NCBI GenBank assembly: GCA_029846755.1
Contig: JARWBI010000016.1
Span: forward strand, 1-52,740
Source: Falsirhodobacter flavus
GTDB lineage: Bacteria > Pseudomonadota > Alphaproteobacteria > Rhodobacterales > Rhodobacteraceae
Length of the DNA stretch: 52,740 nt
Direction of reading: 5' to 3'
The notes below the pieces were generated by a model, which worked only from the letters and a program-made list of their open reading frames with translations, was not told where the DNA came from and did not search any database. Shown piece by piece: positions 15,105-25,080 of this stretch. The position numbers were made by a program, and so were the translations under genes. How positions within the stretch are numbered: the stretch's first letter is position 1; every line of letters begins with the position of its first letter.

Positions 15105-16391
15105 TCAGCGTTTGGCCAGATCGACGTAGTCGCGCTTGGCCGGGCCGGTATAAAGCTGGCGCGGGCGGCCGATCTTCAGCGCCGGGTCCGAGATCATCTC
15201 TTTCCACTGGCTGATCCAGCCGACGGTGCGCGACAGCGCGAAGATCGGCGTGAACATCGAGGTCGGGAAGCCCATCGCATCGAGAATGATGCCCGAATAG
15301 AAATCGACGTTCGGATAGAGCTTCTTGGAGATGAAGTAGTCATCTTCCAACGCGATCCGCTCCAGTTCCTTCGCGACTTGCAGCGTCGGGTTGTTGTGGA
15401 TGCCCATGAGTTCCAGCACCTCGTCGGCCGATTCCTTCATGACCTTGGCACGCGGGTCGAAGTTCTTGTAAACGCGGTGCCCGAAGCCCATCAGGCGGAA
15501 GGGATCGTCCTTGTTCTTCGCCTTTTCGATATACTCCGGGATGCGGTCGACGGTCCCGATCTCGCGCAGCATCTCGAGGCATGCCTGGTTTGCACCGCCA
15601 TGCGCCGGACCCCAGAGACAGGCGATCCCTGCGGCGATGCAGGCGAAGGGGTTGGCCCCCGACGATCCCGCCAGACGCACGGTCGAAGTCGATGCGTTCT
15701 GTTCGTGATCGGCATGCAGCATCATGATCCGGTCCATGGCCTTGGACAGGATCGGGTTCACCTCGTAGGTTTCCGCCGGGACCGAGAAGCACATGTGCAG
15801 GAAGTTCGACGCGTAGTCGAGATCGTTGCGCGGGTAGACGAAGGGCTGGCCGATCGAATATTTGTAGGCCATCGCGGCGATCGTCGGCAGTTTCGCGATC
15901 AAGCGGAAGGCCGCCACTTCGCGCTGCCACGGGTCCGAGATATCGGTCGAGTCGTGATAGAAGGCCGACATCGCACCCACGACGCCGACCATGGTTGCCA
16001 TGGGGTGCGCGTCGCGGCGGAAGCCGCGGAAGAAGTTGTGCATCTGTTCGTGCACCATCGTGTGACGGGTCACGGTCGTGCGGAACTTGTCCATTTCCTC
16101 GGGCGAGGGCAGCTCTCCGTAAAGCAGCAGGTAGCACAGTTCGAGGAAGCAGGATTGTTCTGCCAGCTGCTCGATCGGATAGCCGCGGTGCAGAAGCTCG
16201 CCCACGTCGCCGTCGATATAGGTGATCGAGCTGTCGCAAGAGGCGGTCGAGGTGAAGCCCGGATCGTAGGTGAAGACGTCCAGCTCGCCATACAGCTTGC
16301 GGATGTCGAGCACGTCCGGTCCCGCCGTGGGGCTGCGGACCGGAAGCTCCACGGTCTTGTCACCGAAGGTCAGTGAGGCGCTTTTCGTCAT
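15105..16391 (-). CDS. gltA: Citrate synthase (type II)
   Basis: This TCA-cycle enzyme condenses oxaloacetate and acetyl-CoA. The 428-residue length from [16 protein letters not shown] fits the hexameric NADH-regulated type II enzymes. Catalytic residues are visible in [11 protein letters not shown] (His), [14 protein letters not shown] (His and substrate-binding Arg) and YPNVDFYSG (Asp). A longer in-frame opening to 16511 would overlap gltX and lacks family sequence, so the ATG at 16389-16391, with GGAGAGGG upstream, is used. It lies 67 bases downstream of gltX in the same direction and may be cotranscribed with it. Confidence 0.97.
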   Translation of the reverse strand: MTKSASLTFGDKTVELPVRSPTAGPDVLDIRKLYGELDVFTYDPGFTSTASCDSSITYIDGDVGELLHRGYPIEQLAEQSCFLELCYLLLYGELPSPEEMDKFRTTVTRHTMVHEQMHNFFRGFRRDAHPMATMVGVVGAMSAFYHDSTDISDPWQREVAAFRLIAKLPTIAAMAYKYSIGQPFVYPRNDLDYASNFLHMCFSVPAETYEVNPILSKAMDRIMMLHADHEQNASTSTVRLAGSSGANPFACIAAGIACLWGPAHGGANQACLEMLREIGTVDRIPEYIEKAKNKDDPFRLMGFGHRVYKNFDPRAKVMKESADEVLELMGIHNNPTLQVAKELERIALEDDYFISKKLYPNVDFYSGIILDAMGFPTSMFTPIFALSRTVGWISQWKEMISDPALKIGRPRQLYTGPAKRDYVDLAKR

Positions 16392-16458
16392 AGGGTCGTC
16401 CCTCTCCACTTCAGGGGACGCAAACGGCCCCCGCAAACCCGAGACCGAAGGCGGGCGG

Positions 16459-17859
16459 TCAGGCCGCCGCATCCTCCAGCCGCGCAATCGTTTCATCCCG
16501 ACCGATGACAAGCATCATGTCATAGACACTGGGCGTCGCGCTGCGCCCTGCAAGCGCCGCCCTGATCGGACCGGCTAGCTTGCCAAAACCAATCCCGTGA
16601 TCGGATGCCAGACCTGTCAGAACCGGCTCCAGACCTTCCTTGTTCCAGCTAGCATCTCGCAGGCGCGGCGTCAAATCTGACAGTATACCGCGGGATGCCG
16701 TGTCTAGCGATTTTGCCGATGCCGCGTCCGGAACGATCGGGCGTTCTGCCAGAATGAAATGTGCCTTATCAACGAGTTCAGGGAATGTCTTCGCACGTTC
16801 CTTGAGGCAATACATTCCGCGCAGGAACAGATCGCGCTGCTTTTGCGTCAATTCGGGCGCACCCGTCCGCGTCAGGAATGCCTCCAATTCCTGCAACAGT
16901 GCAGCATCGTCGCTCATCGCGATATGATGGCCGCAGACATTCTCCAGCTTCTTGAAATCGAGTCGCGCCGGGGCTTTGCCAATCCCGCCGAAATCGAACC
17001 ATTCCTTGGCCTGGTCCGAAGTGAAAATCTCGTCATCGCCATGGCTCCAGCCCAGACGTGCAAGGTAGTTGCGCATCCCGGACGCCGGATAGCCCATCGC
17101 CTGATATTCCTCGACGCCGAGCGCGCCGTGGCGTTTCGACAGCTTGGCCCCGTCCGGCCCATGGATCAGCGGGATATGCGCCCAGACCGGCACCGCCCAC
17201 TCCATCGCGTCATAGACCATCTGCTGGCGTGCCGCGTTGTTCAGGTGGTCGTCCCCCCGGATCACATGCGTCACACCCATATCGTAATCGTCCACCACCA
17301 CGGCCAGCATATAGGTCGGTGTGCCGTCCGAACGTAACACCACCATGTCGTCCAACTGGTCGTTCCGGAATCGCACCGTGCCCTGCACCTCGTCCTGCAC
17401 CACCGTCTCGCCCTCGCGCGGGGCCTTCATGCGGATGACGAAAGGCGCGTCGGGATGGGTGGATGGATCTGCATCGCGCCAGGGCGAACGGAACAGGGTC
17501 GAGGTCCCTGCCTCGCGCGCAGCTTCGCGGAAGGCCTCGATCTCCTCCTGGGTCGAGAAGCATTTGAACGCAGCGCCCTTTGCCAGCATCTGACGCGCAA
17601 CCTCGGCATGGCGGTCTTTCTGCTCGAACTGGCTGACGACATCGCCATCCCAGTCCAGACCCAGCCACGTCAGCCCGCGCAGGATCGCCGCCGTCGCATC
17701 GGGGGTGGACCGTTCGCGGTCCGTATCCTCGATCCGCAGCAGAAACTTGCCGCCGCGACCGCGTGCATACAGCCAGTTGAACAGCGCCGTCCGCCCGCCG
17801 CCGATGTGAAGGTAGCCCGTGGGCGAGGGGGCGAAGCGGGTGACGACTTGTTGGGACAT
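16459..17859 (-). CDS. gltX: Glutamyl-tRNA synthetase
   Basis: This class I synthetase charges tRNA-Glu, and possibly tRNA-Gln in the indirect pathway. The 466-residue length is normal. The ATP-site HIGH motif appears as [15 protein letters not shown] (residues 11-25) and the KMSKS equivalent as KLSKRHG near 245. The start [13 protein letters not shown] is the family N-terminus, with GAAAGG upstream. It is divergent from comEC with an ~80-base gap that should hold both promoters. Many alphaproteobacteria carry a second gltX elsewhere, so this may be one of two. Confidence 0.96.
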   Translation of the reverse strand: MSQQVVTRFAPSPTGYLHIGGGRTALFNWLYARGRGGKFLLRIEDTDRERSTPDATAAILRGLTWLGLDWDGDVVSQFEQKDRHAEVARQMLAKGAAFKCFSTQEEIEAFREAAREAGTSTLFRSPWRDADPSTHPDAPFVIRMKAPREGETVVQDEVQGTVRFRNDQLDDMVVLRSDGTPTYMLAVVVDDYDMGVTHVIRGDDHLNNAARQQMVYDAMEWAVPVWAHIPLIHGPDGAKLSKRHGALGVEEYQAMGYPASGMRNYLARLGWSHGDDEIFTSDQAKEWFDFGGIGKAPARLDFKKLENVCGHHIAMSDDAALLQELEAFLTRTGAPELTQKQRDLFLRGMYCLKERAKTFPELVDKAHFILAERPIVPDAASAKSLDTASRGILSDLTPRLRDASWNKEGLEPVLTGLASDHGIGFGKLAGPIRAALAGRSATPSVYDMMLVIGRDETIARLEDAAA

Positions 17860-17939
17860 CGGGACGTTAACCTTTCGGAAACCATGCTGAGGCTAGGTTC
17901 TGCGCGATCTGATTAGGCAATCCGGGGGCGGGAAACAAG

Positions 17940-19961
17940 GTGTGGGGCCATCCGCTTCTGGCGCTCGAACGCGCGCGGGGTCACCTTTTTCCCTTCGTCC
18001 CGGTCCTGATCGCGACGGGAATCGGTCTGTGGTTCCTGCCGGGGTGGGAGCCGGGTCCAAGATGCTATGGCGCGGCGCTGATCCTGATGGGGGCCGGAAT
18101 CGCGCTTTTCGCGCGTCCGCTGCTGCATCCGGTCGGGGTCGCGATCATCTGTGTGACACTCGGCTTTCTGGCGGCGGGGGCGCGGGCGCATCTGCAGAAA
18201 GCCCCGATCCTCGGTTTCCGTTATTACGGCGCGATCGAGGGCCGGGTGGTCGAGATCGACCGTTCGCAATCGGACCGCTTGCGCCTGACCCTGGACCGGG
18301 TGGTGCTGGAGCGCACGGCCCCCGAGCGCACACCGGCCAAGATCCGCGTCTCGCTCCATGCCGAGCCGCCGGCGCCGATCCGGCCAGGATCGACTGTGAT
18401 CCTGACGGGCCATCTGGATGCGCCGATGCCGCCTGCGGAACCGGGGGGCTTCGATTTCCGCCGCATGGCGTTCTTCGACCGGCTGGGCGCCATCGGCTAT
18501 TCCCGCACCCCCGTTCTGACGCTGGCCGCGCCCGAGCCGGGAACGCAATGGATCAACCGCCTTCGTGCCTATCTGTCGGCGGGGGTGCAGGCGGGGATAT
18601 CGGGGCAGGCGGGAGCCTTCGCGTCCGGGTCGGTCACGGGCGACCGCTCGGGCATCACGCACGAGACGACGGACGCCCTGCGCGATTCGAACCTGTCGCA
18701 TCTGCTAGCGATTTCGGGGATGAACCTGGCGTTTCTGGTTGCCTTCACGTTTGGGGTTCTGCGTTACGGCTTTGCGCTGGTGCCGCCGCTGGCACTGCGG
18801 CTCGACGCAAAGAAGCTGGCGGCGGCGGCATCGCTGGGGGTGGCGGGTTTCTATCTGGCGCTGTCGGGGGGCAATGTCGCGACCGAGCGGGCGTTCCTGA
18901 TGTCGGCGGTGATGCTGGGCGCGATCCTGTGCGACCGGCGCGCGCTGTCGATGCGGACGGTGGCGCTGTCGGCGGTGATCCTGCTTCTGTGGCAGCCGGA
19001 ATCGCTGCTGCATCCGGGGTTCCAGATGTCGATGGCGGCGACCGTGATGCTAGTCTGGGGATTCGGGGTCATCGACCGGCGCACCTTTACCGAACGCGCG
19101 CCGCGCTGGCTGCTGCCCGTCTATACCGCCGTGCTGTCATCGGTTCTGGGCGGGCTGGCGACGGGGCCGATCGCGGCGGCGCATTTCAATCGGTTTACCG
19201 ATTACGGGCTGCTGGCGAACCTTTTGACGGTTCCGGCGATGGGAACGCTCATCATGCCCGGCGCGGTGGTGGCAACGATCCTGTCGCCCTTGGGATTGCC
19301 GCAGCCGGGCCTGCTGATGATGGAACTGGGCGCGCGCTGGATCCTTGCGGTCGCGCATCTGATCGCGGGGTGGGAAGGGGCGGTCACGGGGATCAAGTCG
19401 CCGGGGCCTTGGGTGCTGCCGCTGGTCGCGGTGGGGGTACTGTGGCTGATGATCTGGCCGGGGCGCGCGCGGTGGGGCGGCATGCTTGCGCTTGTGGCGG
19501 CGCTGCTGGCTTGGGGACAGCATCAGCGCCCGCCTGTCCTGATTTCCGGCGATGGTGGGCTGGTCGGCATCATGGGGCCCGAGGGGCGGGCCTTCTCCGC
19601 GCCAAAAGGATCGGGTTTTGCGGCGAATGTCTGGCTTGAAGATGACGGCGACCTGGCGAGTCAGGCGGAGGCCGCAGCCCGGCCCGGCTTCGACGGGCCC
19701 GAGGGGGCGCGTCGCTTCATCCTTGGTGATCGGCCTGCAATCCATCTGAAGGGTCGCGGCGCCGCGAAGCGTCTTGCCGAAGGCTGTGCCGAGGCGCGGA
19801 TCGTCATCCTTGCCGCCGAGGCTGAAGTGGTCCCCGAGGGCTGCATCGTCATCGACCGCACCATGCTTGCCGAAACCGGCGCGATTGCCGTCTGGCCGAC
19901 GGAAAAGGGGCTGCTTTTCCGCAATGCGCTGGACGGCAGCCGCCTCTGGATGCGTCAGTAG
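17940..19961 (+). CDS. comEC: ComEC/Rec2-family DNA uptake channel-like membrane protein
   Basis: The 673-residue protein (GTG start, weak GGCGGG upstream) has N-terminal membrane helices and a DUF4131-like region (residues ~20-190), then the Competence domain (about 210-490) with the motif [13 protein letters not shown] and many membrane helices. ComEC carries single-stranded DNA across the inner membrane in transformation. The C-terminal ~140 residues (after ~520) are soluble but show no HxHxDH metal motif, so the metallo-hydrolase domain present in Bacillus-type proteins is missing or degenerate. It converges on lexA with a seven-base overlap. Whether this host is competent cannot be judged here. 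Confidence 0.88.
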   Translation: MWGHPLLALERARGHLFPFVPVLIATGIGLWFLPGWEPGPRCYGAALILMGAGIALFARPLLHPVGVAIICVTLGFLAAGARAHLQKAPILGFRYYGAIEGRVVEIDRSQSDRLRLTLDRVVLERTAPERTPAKIRVSLHAEPPAPIRPGSTVILTGHLDAPMPPAEPGGFDFRRMAFFDRLGAIGYSRTPVLTLAAPEPGTQWINRLRAYLSAGVQAGISGQAGAFASGSVTGDRSGITHETTDALRDSNLSHLLAISGMNLAFLVAFTFGVLRYGFALVPPLALRLDAKKLAAAASLGVAGFYLALSGGNVATERAFLMSAVMLGAILCDRRALSMRTVALSAVILLLWQPESLLHPGFQMSMAATVMLVWGFGVIDRRTFTERAPRWLLPVYTAVLSSVLGGLATGPIAAAHFNRFTDYGLLANLLTVPAMGTLIMPGAVVATILSPLGLPQPGLLMMELGARWILAVAHLIAGWEGAVTGIKSPGPWVLPLVAVGVLWLMIWPGRARWGGMLALVAALLAWGQHQRPPVLISGDGGLVGIMGPEGRAFSAPKGSGFAANVWLEDDGDLASQAEAAARPGFDGPEGARRFILGDRPAIHLKGRGAAKRLAEGCAEARIVILAAEAEVVPEGCIVIDRTMLAETGAIAVWPTEKGLLFRNALDGSRLWMRQ

Positions 19962-20641
19962 CTGCGGATCAGCCCGACGAGCCGCCCCTGCACCTTCACG
20001 CGCGACTCGGGCAGGATGCGGGTTTCATAGGCCGCATTCGCCGCTTCGAGCGCGATCATGCCGCCCTTGCGGCGCAGACGTTTCAGCGTGGCCTCGTGGC
20101 CATCGACCAGGGCGACGACGATATCGCCGTTATCCGCCGTCGATTGTTCGCGGATCACGACCGTATCGCCATCGTTGATCCCGGCCTCGATCATCGAATC
20201 CCCTTCGACGGTCAGCGCATAGTGCTGGCCGCGGCCCGACAGCATCGTGCCGGGAACCGCGATGTGGTGGGTAACCTGCTGGATCGCCTCGATCGGGATG
20301 CCGGCGGCGATCTTGCCCATGACGGGCAGTTCCAGCGCGTCGATGGGAGTGACCTGCATCGCCCCGCGCGGCGGGTCCGTCCGGTCGCCCGCAACGACGC
20401 GGGGTGCAAATCCGGGCTTCTCCATCGCTTCGGGCAGCTTCACGATCTCGATCGCGCGGGCGCGGTGGGCGAGGCGGCGGATGAAGCCGCGTTCCTCCAG
20501 CGCGGTGATGAGCCGGTGGATGCCGGACTTCGAACGCAGGTCCAGCGCCTCCTTCATCTCGTCGAAAGAGGGGGGGACACCGTCGCGATCCATCCGCTGC
20601 TTGATGAAATCCAGCAGTTCCATCTGCTTGCGCGTCAGCAT
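19955..20641 (-). CDS. lexA: LexA repressor
   Basis: LexA is the SOS repressor, which self-cleaves when RecA filaments form. The 228-residue protein starts [15 protein letters not shown], the usual alphaproteobacterial N-terminus; GGAGG lies six bases upstream. An ATG at 20659 is less likely because it would sit about 14 bases after the proposed -10. A winged HTH occupies residues ~1-65, a flexible linker with PGFAP follows, and the peptidase domain shows the Ala-Gly cleavage bond in KIAAGIP near 113, Ser in [10 protein letters not shown] near 149 and Lys in EATLKRL near 187. The gene is autoregulated by the GTTC repeats over its promoter. Confidence 0.96.
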   Translation of the reverse strand: MLTRKQMELLDFIKQRMDRDGVPPSFDEMKEALDLRSKSGIHRLITALEERGFIRRLAHRARAIEIVKLPEAMEKPGFAPRVVAGDRTDPPRGAMQVTPIDALELPVMGKIAAGIPIEAIQQVTHHIAVPGTMLSGRGQHYALTVEGDSMIEAGINDGDTVVIREQSTADNGDIVVALVDGHEATLKRLRRKGGMIALEAANAAYETRILPESRVKVQGRLVGLIRSY

Positions 20642-20661
20642 CGCATCCTCCGGCGTCATGG

Positions 20662-20701
20662 GTTCCTTTCCTGTTCTGCCCGTGTTCCCTTTTTGTGTCA
20701 A
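20662..20701 (-). promoter_or_regulatory. lexA promoter with triple GTTC LexA operator
   Basis: Three GTTC half-sites at 20662, 20673 and 20684, each separated by seven bases, give two overlapping GTTC-N7-GTTC boxes, the LexA motif of Rhodobacter and relatives. On the minus strand a perfect TTGACA (20701-20696) and, 17 bases on, CAGAAC (20678-20673) form the likely promoter, so the half-sites cover the spacer, the -10 and the start-site region. Confidence 0.85.
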
Positions 20702-20758
20702 GCGATTGCACGAGTTTGAGGAATTTTCCGGCCGATGCATTTTTCCGGTGAACGGCGC

Positions 20759-20787
20759 TTGACGGGACCGATGGCTCTGCGTATTAC
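20759..20787 (+). promoter_or_regulatory. Sigma70-type promoter of the tRNA-Asp pair
   Basis: TTGACG (20759-20764), a 17-base spacer and TATTAC (20782-20787) lie 35 bases before the first tRNA-Asp. The short GC-rich stretch between could include a start at about 20794. Confidence 0.7.
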
Positions 20788-20822
20788 CCCCCAACGTTCG
20801 GTGGGACCGGACGGCGAAATGA

Positions 20823-20899
20823 GCGGTTGTAGCTCAGTTGGTTAGAGTACCGGCCTGTCACGCCGGGGGTCGCGGGTTCGAGCCCCGTCAACCGCGCCA
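20823..20899 (+). tRNA. tRNA-Asp(GTC), copy 1
   Basis: The 77-base cloverleaf has acceptor GCGGTTG/CAACCGC, anticodon arm CCGGC-CTGTCAC-GCCGG with anticodon GTC, T arm with GTTCGAG, discriminator G and encoded CCA. Confidence 0.98.
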
Positions 20900-20928
20900 T
20901 TTTCGCCAAGGGTCCCGTTGAACGCTGT

Positions 20929-21005
20929 GCGGTTGTAGCTCAGTTGGTTAGAGTACCGGCCTGTCACGCCGGGGGTCGCGGGTTCGAGCCCCGTCAACCG
21001 CGCCA
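20929..21005 (+). tRNA. tRNA-Asp(GTC), copy 2
   Basis: This copy is identical to the first over all 77 bases, 29 bases downstream, and followed by a terminator at 21011-21036. Together they form a two-tRNA operon. Confidence 0.98.
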
Positions 21006-21010
21006 CTTTC

Positions 21011-21036
21011 AAAAGCCGCCCTTCGGGGCGGCTTTT
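21011..21036. terminator. Bidirectional intrinsic terminator
   Basis: AAAAGCCGCCC-TTC-GGGGCGGCTTTTT is symmetrical, with an A-run on the left and T-run on the right. It ends the tRNA-Asp transcript on the plus strand and the DUF1345 transcript on the minus strand (stop at 21041). Confidence 0.9.
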
Positions 21037-21040
21037 TGCG

Positions 21041-21628
21041 TCATAATATTCCCGACAACACGTTCACCGACAAGGCCAGAACGCCAAGGTTGAAGAAGAA
21101 CGCGCTGATCCCGTGCAACATCCCGACGCGCCGCAGCCGGGCCGTGGTCATCGTCACGTCGGCGGTCTGGCAGGTCATGCCGATGACGAAGGAAAAGTAG
21201 ACATAGTCGGAAAAGGTCGGCGGTTCGCCCCCCGGGAATTCGATTCCCGCGCTCATCCGGGAATAGTGGAAGGCAAGGATCAGGTTGGCAAAGATCCATG
21301 CCAGAACCAGCGTCGCCGCGACCATCCCGGCATCGGCCGCCGTCAGAGACGCCCGCGTGCCGATCATCAGTCCGACCGCCAGCAGGACGGCCGCCACGGC
21401 GACCAATGCGACCAGCGGCAGGAAGAGCCTGCCGCCGTCGTCATCCTCCGCCTGCCGATGCGCGCCATGGTCCAGCCATAGCGGCACCGAGGAGGCGATG
21501 AAGATCACGGCGGCGATGTCGAACGCCACCATGAACGCCTCGGCCGGGCGAAAGGCGCCGAGGCATGCGGCAAAGCCGATGGCCAGCGCGACGCAGAAGA
21601 CGATGAACCGGGTATGGCGCATCGCCAT
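21041..21628 (-). CDS. DUF1345 family membrane protein
   Basis: The 195-residue protein has about five membrane helices. The family motif is in the last third: FHYSRMSAGIEFPGG followed by YVYFSFVIGMTCQTAD, near 120-160. Its function is unknown. No good ribosome site is visible; ATG at 21626-21628 is assumed, with a second in-frame ATG two codons on. The gene starts four bases after the stop of the M20 peptidase and probably shares its transcript. Confidence 0.85.
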   Translation of the reverse strand: MAMRHTRFIVFCVALAIGFAACLGAFRPAEAFMVAFDIAAVIFIASSVPLWLDHGAHRQAEDDDGGRLFLPLVALVAVAAVLLAVGLMIGTRASLTAADAGMVAATLVLAWIFANLILAFHYSRMSAGIEFPGGEPPTFSDYVYFSFVIGMTCQTADVTMTTARLRRVGMLHGISAFFFNLGVLALSVNVLSGIL

Positions 21629-21632
21629 GCCG

Positions 21633-22991
21633 TCACATCAGCTTGTCCAGCACCCGCGCCCACGACCGGATGCCTTTATGGAAGCTCTCGACATCGTATT
21701 TCTCGTTCGGGGAATGGATCTGGTCGTCATCCTTGCCGAAGCCGATCAGCATCGCATCCATCCCCAGATAGGTCTGGAAATATCCCGCAATCGGGATCGA
21801 GCCGCCGCAGCCGACATAGGCGGCAGGAATGCCCCATTCCTCGGACAGCGCGATGCGGGCCTTTTCGAATGCCGGGTGGTCGATCTGCATGATCCCGGCG
21901 GGCGATCCGGCGACGTCGTGGAATTCGACACTGCAATCGGCGGGCAGCCGGTCGCGGATCCATTGCTCGAACACCGGAAGGATCGCATCGGGATCCTGTT
22001 TCGACACCAGCCGGAAGCTGACCTTGGCATGCGCCTCGGACGGCAGCACGGTCTTGAACCCCGCGCCGTTATATCCGCCCCAGAGGCCGTTGACCTCGGC
22101 GGTCGGGCGCGACCAGATCATCTCCAGCGGGGTGCGGTCCTGCTCGCCCGCCGGGACGGACAGGCCGACATCGCCAAGGAAGCTGGCGTGATCGAAGGCC
22201 AGCGCCTGCCATTGCTGGCGGATCGTGTCGGGCAGTTCCTCGACACCGTCATAGAAACCGGGAAGGGTGACGCGCCCCGTATCGTCGTGCAGTTCTGCAA
22301 GGATGCGGGTCATGACGTGCAGGGGGTTCGCCGCGATGCCGCCGAACATTCCCGAATGCAGGTCCTTGTTCGGGCCGCGAATGGTAAACTCGGCCTTGGC
22401 CAGCCCGCGCAGCATCGTGACGATTGCGGGGGTCTTCGATTCGAACAGGCCCGTGTCGCAGATCAGCGCGATGTCGGCCTTCAGCTCGGCAGCGTTTTCC
22501 TGCATGAACGGTATCAGCGAGGGCGAGCCGGATTCCTCTTCGCCCTCAAGGAAGATCGTGATGCGGCCGGGCAGGGTCCCGTGGACGGATTTCCATGCGC
22601 GGCAGGCCTCGATAAAGGTCATCAGCTGGCCCTTGTCGTCCGATGCGCCGCGCCCACGGATCACGCCATCCTCGACCGCCGGATCGAAGGGGTCGCGGTC
22701 CCACAGGTTCAGCGGATCGACCGGCTGGACGTCGTAGTGGCCATAGAACAGCACATGCGGCCCGGTGGTCCCGGCATGGGCGACGACCATCGGATGGCCG
22801 GGGGTCGGGCGTTTCGCTGCCTCGAATCCCAGCGAGGCTAGCTCTGCCACCAGCCAATCCGCTGCCCGGTCGCAATCGCCCTTGAAGGCCGGATCGGTCG
22901 AGATCGACGGGATGCGCAGCAGGTCCAGCAGGCGGTCCGTCGCCTGGGGCAGGGATGTGTCGATCGTGTCCAGCACGGCAGACAGGGACAT
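21633..22991 (-). CDS. M20 family metallopeptidase (dipeptidase-like)
   Basis: The 452-residue zinc peptidase probably hydrolyses dipeptides or N-acylated amino acids in the cytoplasm. The active site shows YGHYDVQP (zinc His and catalytic Asp, near 84-91), RGASDDKGQ (bridging Asp), EGEEESGSP (general-base Glu and ligand) and a distal His in QIHSPNEKY. The insert with LHSGMFGG is the dimerisation/lid domain typical of CNDP/DapE-like members. The start has AAGGAG upstream. It is divergent from the secreted protein at 23093. No signal peptide is seen. Confidence 0.92.
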   Translation of the reverse strand: MSLSAVLDTIDTSLPQATDRLLDLLRIPSISTDPAFKGDCDRAADWLVAELASLGFEAAKRPTPGHPMVVAHAGTTGPHVLFYGHYDVQPVDPLNLWDRDPFDPAVEDGVIRGRGASDDKGQLMTFIEACRAWKSVHGTLPGRITIFLEGEEESGSPSLIPFMQENAAELKADIALICDTGLFESKTPAIVTMLRGLAKAEFTIRGPNKDLHSGMFGGIAANPLHVMTRILAELHDDTGRVTLPGFYDGVEELPDTIRQQWQALAFDHASFLGDVGLSVPAGEQDRTPLEMIWSRPTAEVNGLWGGYNGAGFKTVLPSEAHAKVSFRLVSKQDPDAILPVFEQWIRDRLPADCSVEFHDVAGSPAGIMQIDHPAFEKARIALSEEWGIPAAYVGCGGSIPIAGYFQTYLGMDAMLIGFGKDDDQIHSPNEKYDVESFHKGIRSWARVLDKLM

Positions 22992-23092
22992 GGGGGTTCT
23001 CCTTCGTTCGCTGGCGCGAAGGGTATCAGCCCCACCGCCCCTGTCCAGACCCGCCCCGATGCGCTATCTGTAGGGCCAAACGGAGGTTTTCG

Positions 23093-23632
23093 ATGCGATA
23101 TCTTGCAGTATTGGCGATCCTTGCGGCAGGTGCCGCCCATGGTCAGGAGATGAACCGGGGGGCGATCTCGGACATGCTCTATCCCGATGCGAGGACCGAG
23201 GTGGAGTTGGCGCAGGACTTCCTGCCTGCCGATCAGGCGGCGCTCTTGAAGACGGTCGGCGTCTCGCAGCCCTATTACGGTGCCATCGCCGTATCGCCGG
23301 ACGAGGGGATCATGGTCGAGGCGACGGTTGCCGCGGCCAACTACCACACGACCGAGGCGGCGTCGGTGGCGGCGCTTGCGGGCTGCAATGCTGCACGCAA
23401 GGGACAGCGCGCTTGCGAAGTCGTCGCGCTGATCCGCCCGCGCGGGTGGCAGCCGCATCCGGTCCAGCTTTCCGCCGCCGCAACCGAGGATTTCGAGGCG
23501 AATTACCGTGGGCGCGGTCCGAAGGCATTTGCCATTTCCAAGACCACAGGCGATTGGGCCTTGGCCGAAACGCCCGACGCCGCGCTGGCGGAATGCGGCG
23601 CGAACTGCCATGTTCTGATGCAGCAAAGATGA
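23093..23632 (+). CDS. Small exported protein of unknown function upstream of hemA
   Basis: The start at 23093 is set by CGGAGG eight bases upstream; a longer frame crosses the divergent promoter region. The 179-residue product begins with a signal peptide (MRYLAVLAILAAGAAHGQ, cleavage likely after residue 17), so it is periplasmic. The mature protein has four cysteines (GCNAARKGQRAC and ECGANC), enough for two disulfides, and a compact alpha/beta pattern. I do not recognise the family. The gap to hemA is ~110 bases, so cotranscription is possible but not shown. Confidence 0.75.
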   Translation: MRYLAVLAILAAGAAHGQEMNRGAISDMLYPDARTEVELAQDFLPADQAALLKTVGVSQPYYGAIAVSPDEGIMVEATVAAANYHTTEAASVAALAGCNAARKGQRACEVVALIRPRGWQPHPVQLSAAATEDFEANYRGRGPKAFAISKTTGDWALAETPDAALAECGANCHVLMQQR

Positions 23633-23745
23633 GACTTTTGGCGGACAGGGCAAAATGTCCAGTTCCGTCTGCCGCCATTGCCTAATATGACGGCTGCATG
23701 AAAACCCCAGCGAAACCCGGGCATCGGGTGTCAGGGAGACGGAAT

Positions 23746-24969
23746 ATGGACTACGATCAGGCACTCGACACCGCGTTGAACCGGCTGCACGAAGAAGGGC
23801 GATACCGCACCTTCATCGACATCGAGCGACGCAAGGGTGCCTATCCTCACGCCGTCTGGAAGCGCCCCGACGGGTCCGAGCGGGATATCACCGTCTGGTG
23901 CGGCAACGACTATCTGGGCATGGGCCAGCATCCGGTCGTGCTGGCCGCGATGCACGAGGCGCTGGACGCCACGGGCGCCGGGTCGGGTGGCACGCGCAAC
24001 ATCTCTGGGACCACGCTGTATCACAAGCGGCTGGAGGCGGAGATCGCGGATCTGCACGGGAAGGAGGCCGCGCTGGTCTTCACCTCGGCCTATATCGCCA
24101 ACGATGCGACGCTTTCGACCCTGCCGCAGCTGTTCCACGATCTGGTGATCGTGTCGGACGAGTTGAACCACGCTTCGATGATCCAGGGGATCAAGCGCGG
24201 GCGGTGCGAGAAGATCATCTTCCGTCACAACGACACTGCCCATCTGCGCGAAATCCTTGCGGGAATCGAGAAGGGGCGTCCGATCCTCATCGCCTTCGAA
24301 TCGATCTATTCGATGGATGGCGACTTCGGACCGATCCGGGAGATCTGCGATCTGGCGGATGAATTCGGCGCGCTGACCTATCTTGACGAGGTTCACGCCG
24401 TCGGCATGTATGGCCCCCGCGGTGCGGGTGTGGCCGAACGTGACGGGCTGATGGGGCGGATCGACATCATCAACGGCACGCTTGGCAAGGCTTACGGCGT
24501 CTTCGGCGGCTATATCGCGGCCAGCGCCAAGATGTGCGATGCGGTGCGCTCCTATGCGCCGGGCTTCATCTTCACGACCTCGATTCCGCCTGCGGTTGCG
24601 GCGGGAGCTGCGGCCTCGATCCGGCATCTGAAGACCGATCAGGTGCTGCGCGAGGCGCACCAGACGCAGGCGCGCATCCTGAAGATGCGGCTGAAGGGGC
24701 TGGGCCTGCCGATCATCGACCACGGATCGCACATCGTCCCGGTGCATGTCGGCAACCCGATCCACTGCAAGATGCTGTCGGATATGCTTTTGGACCAGTT
24801 CGGGATTTACGTCCAGCCGATCAACTTTCCCACCGTGCCGCGCGGGACGGAACGGCTGCGCTTCACCCCCTCGCCGGTGCATGGCCCGAAAGAGGTGGAT
24901 GCGCTGGTCCGGGCGATGGACAGCCTGTGGGGACATTGCGCGCTGAATCGCGCCGAAATCTCCGCCTGA
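23746..24969 (+). CDS. hemA: 5-aminolevulinate synthase
   Basis: This PLP enzyme joins glycine and succinyl-CoA to form 5-aminolevulinate, the first step of tetrapyrrole synthesis in alphaproteobacteria. From [18 protein letters not shown] it has 407 residues, the length of Rhodobacter HemA. Key parts are [14 protein letters not shown] (glycine/substrate loop), [11 protein letters not shown] (PLP Asp and His) and [13 protein letters not shown] with the Schiff-base Lys248. GGGAGACGG lies just upstream of the ATG; an in-frame ATG at 23698 is not conserved sequence. The gene appears monocistronic. I see no clear FNR-type site in the short upstream gap. Confidence 0.97.
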   Translation: MDYDQALDTALNRLHEEGRYRTFIDIERRKGAYPHAVWKRPDGSERDITVWCGNDYLGMGQHPVVLAAMHEALDATGAGSGGTRNISGTTLYHKRLEAEIADLHGKEAALVFTSAYIANDATLSTLPQLFHDLVIVSDELNHASMIQGIKRGRCEKIIFRHNDTAHLREILAGIEKGRPILIAFESIYSMDGDFGPIREICDLADEFGALTYLDEVHAVGMYGPRGAGVAERDGLMGRIDIINGTLGKAYGVFGGYIAASAKMCDAVRSYAPGFIFTTSIPPAVAAGAAASIRHLKTDQVLREAHQTQARILKMRLKGLGLPIIDHGSHIVPVHVGNPIHCKMLSDMLLDQFGIYVQPINFPTVPRGTERLRFTPSPVHGPKEVDALVRAMDSLWGHCALNRAEISA

Positions 24970-25080
24970 TAGCATCTGCGGATGCATTTGCCCTTGCCCT
25001 GTGGTAAGGCTTCGGCGAATAGGCAGCCATGAGTCGTCGTCAGAACGGCTCGGGCATTCTGGGGCAGGAAGACAACACGC

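Noticed and set aside
15051-16376. 441-codon plus-strand frame opposite gltA
   Set aside because: It starts in the gltA terminator and is the complement of citrate synthase.
17942-19639. 565-codon frame inside comEC on the same strand
   Set aside because: Its Gly/Ala/Arg-rich translation is a shadow; the comEC frame has the membrane helices and family motif.
21285-22841. 518-codon plus-strand frame opposite the M20 peptidase
   Set aside because: It is antisense to a conserved enzyme and has no recognisable sequence.
23643-23660. GGACA-N8-TGTCC inverted repeat between the secreted protein gene and hemA
   Set aside because: It does not match FNR, PpsR or other regulator sites I know, and the arms are short enough to arise by chance.
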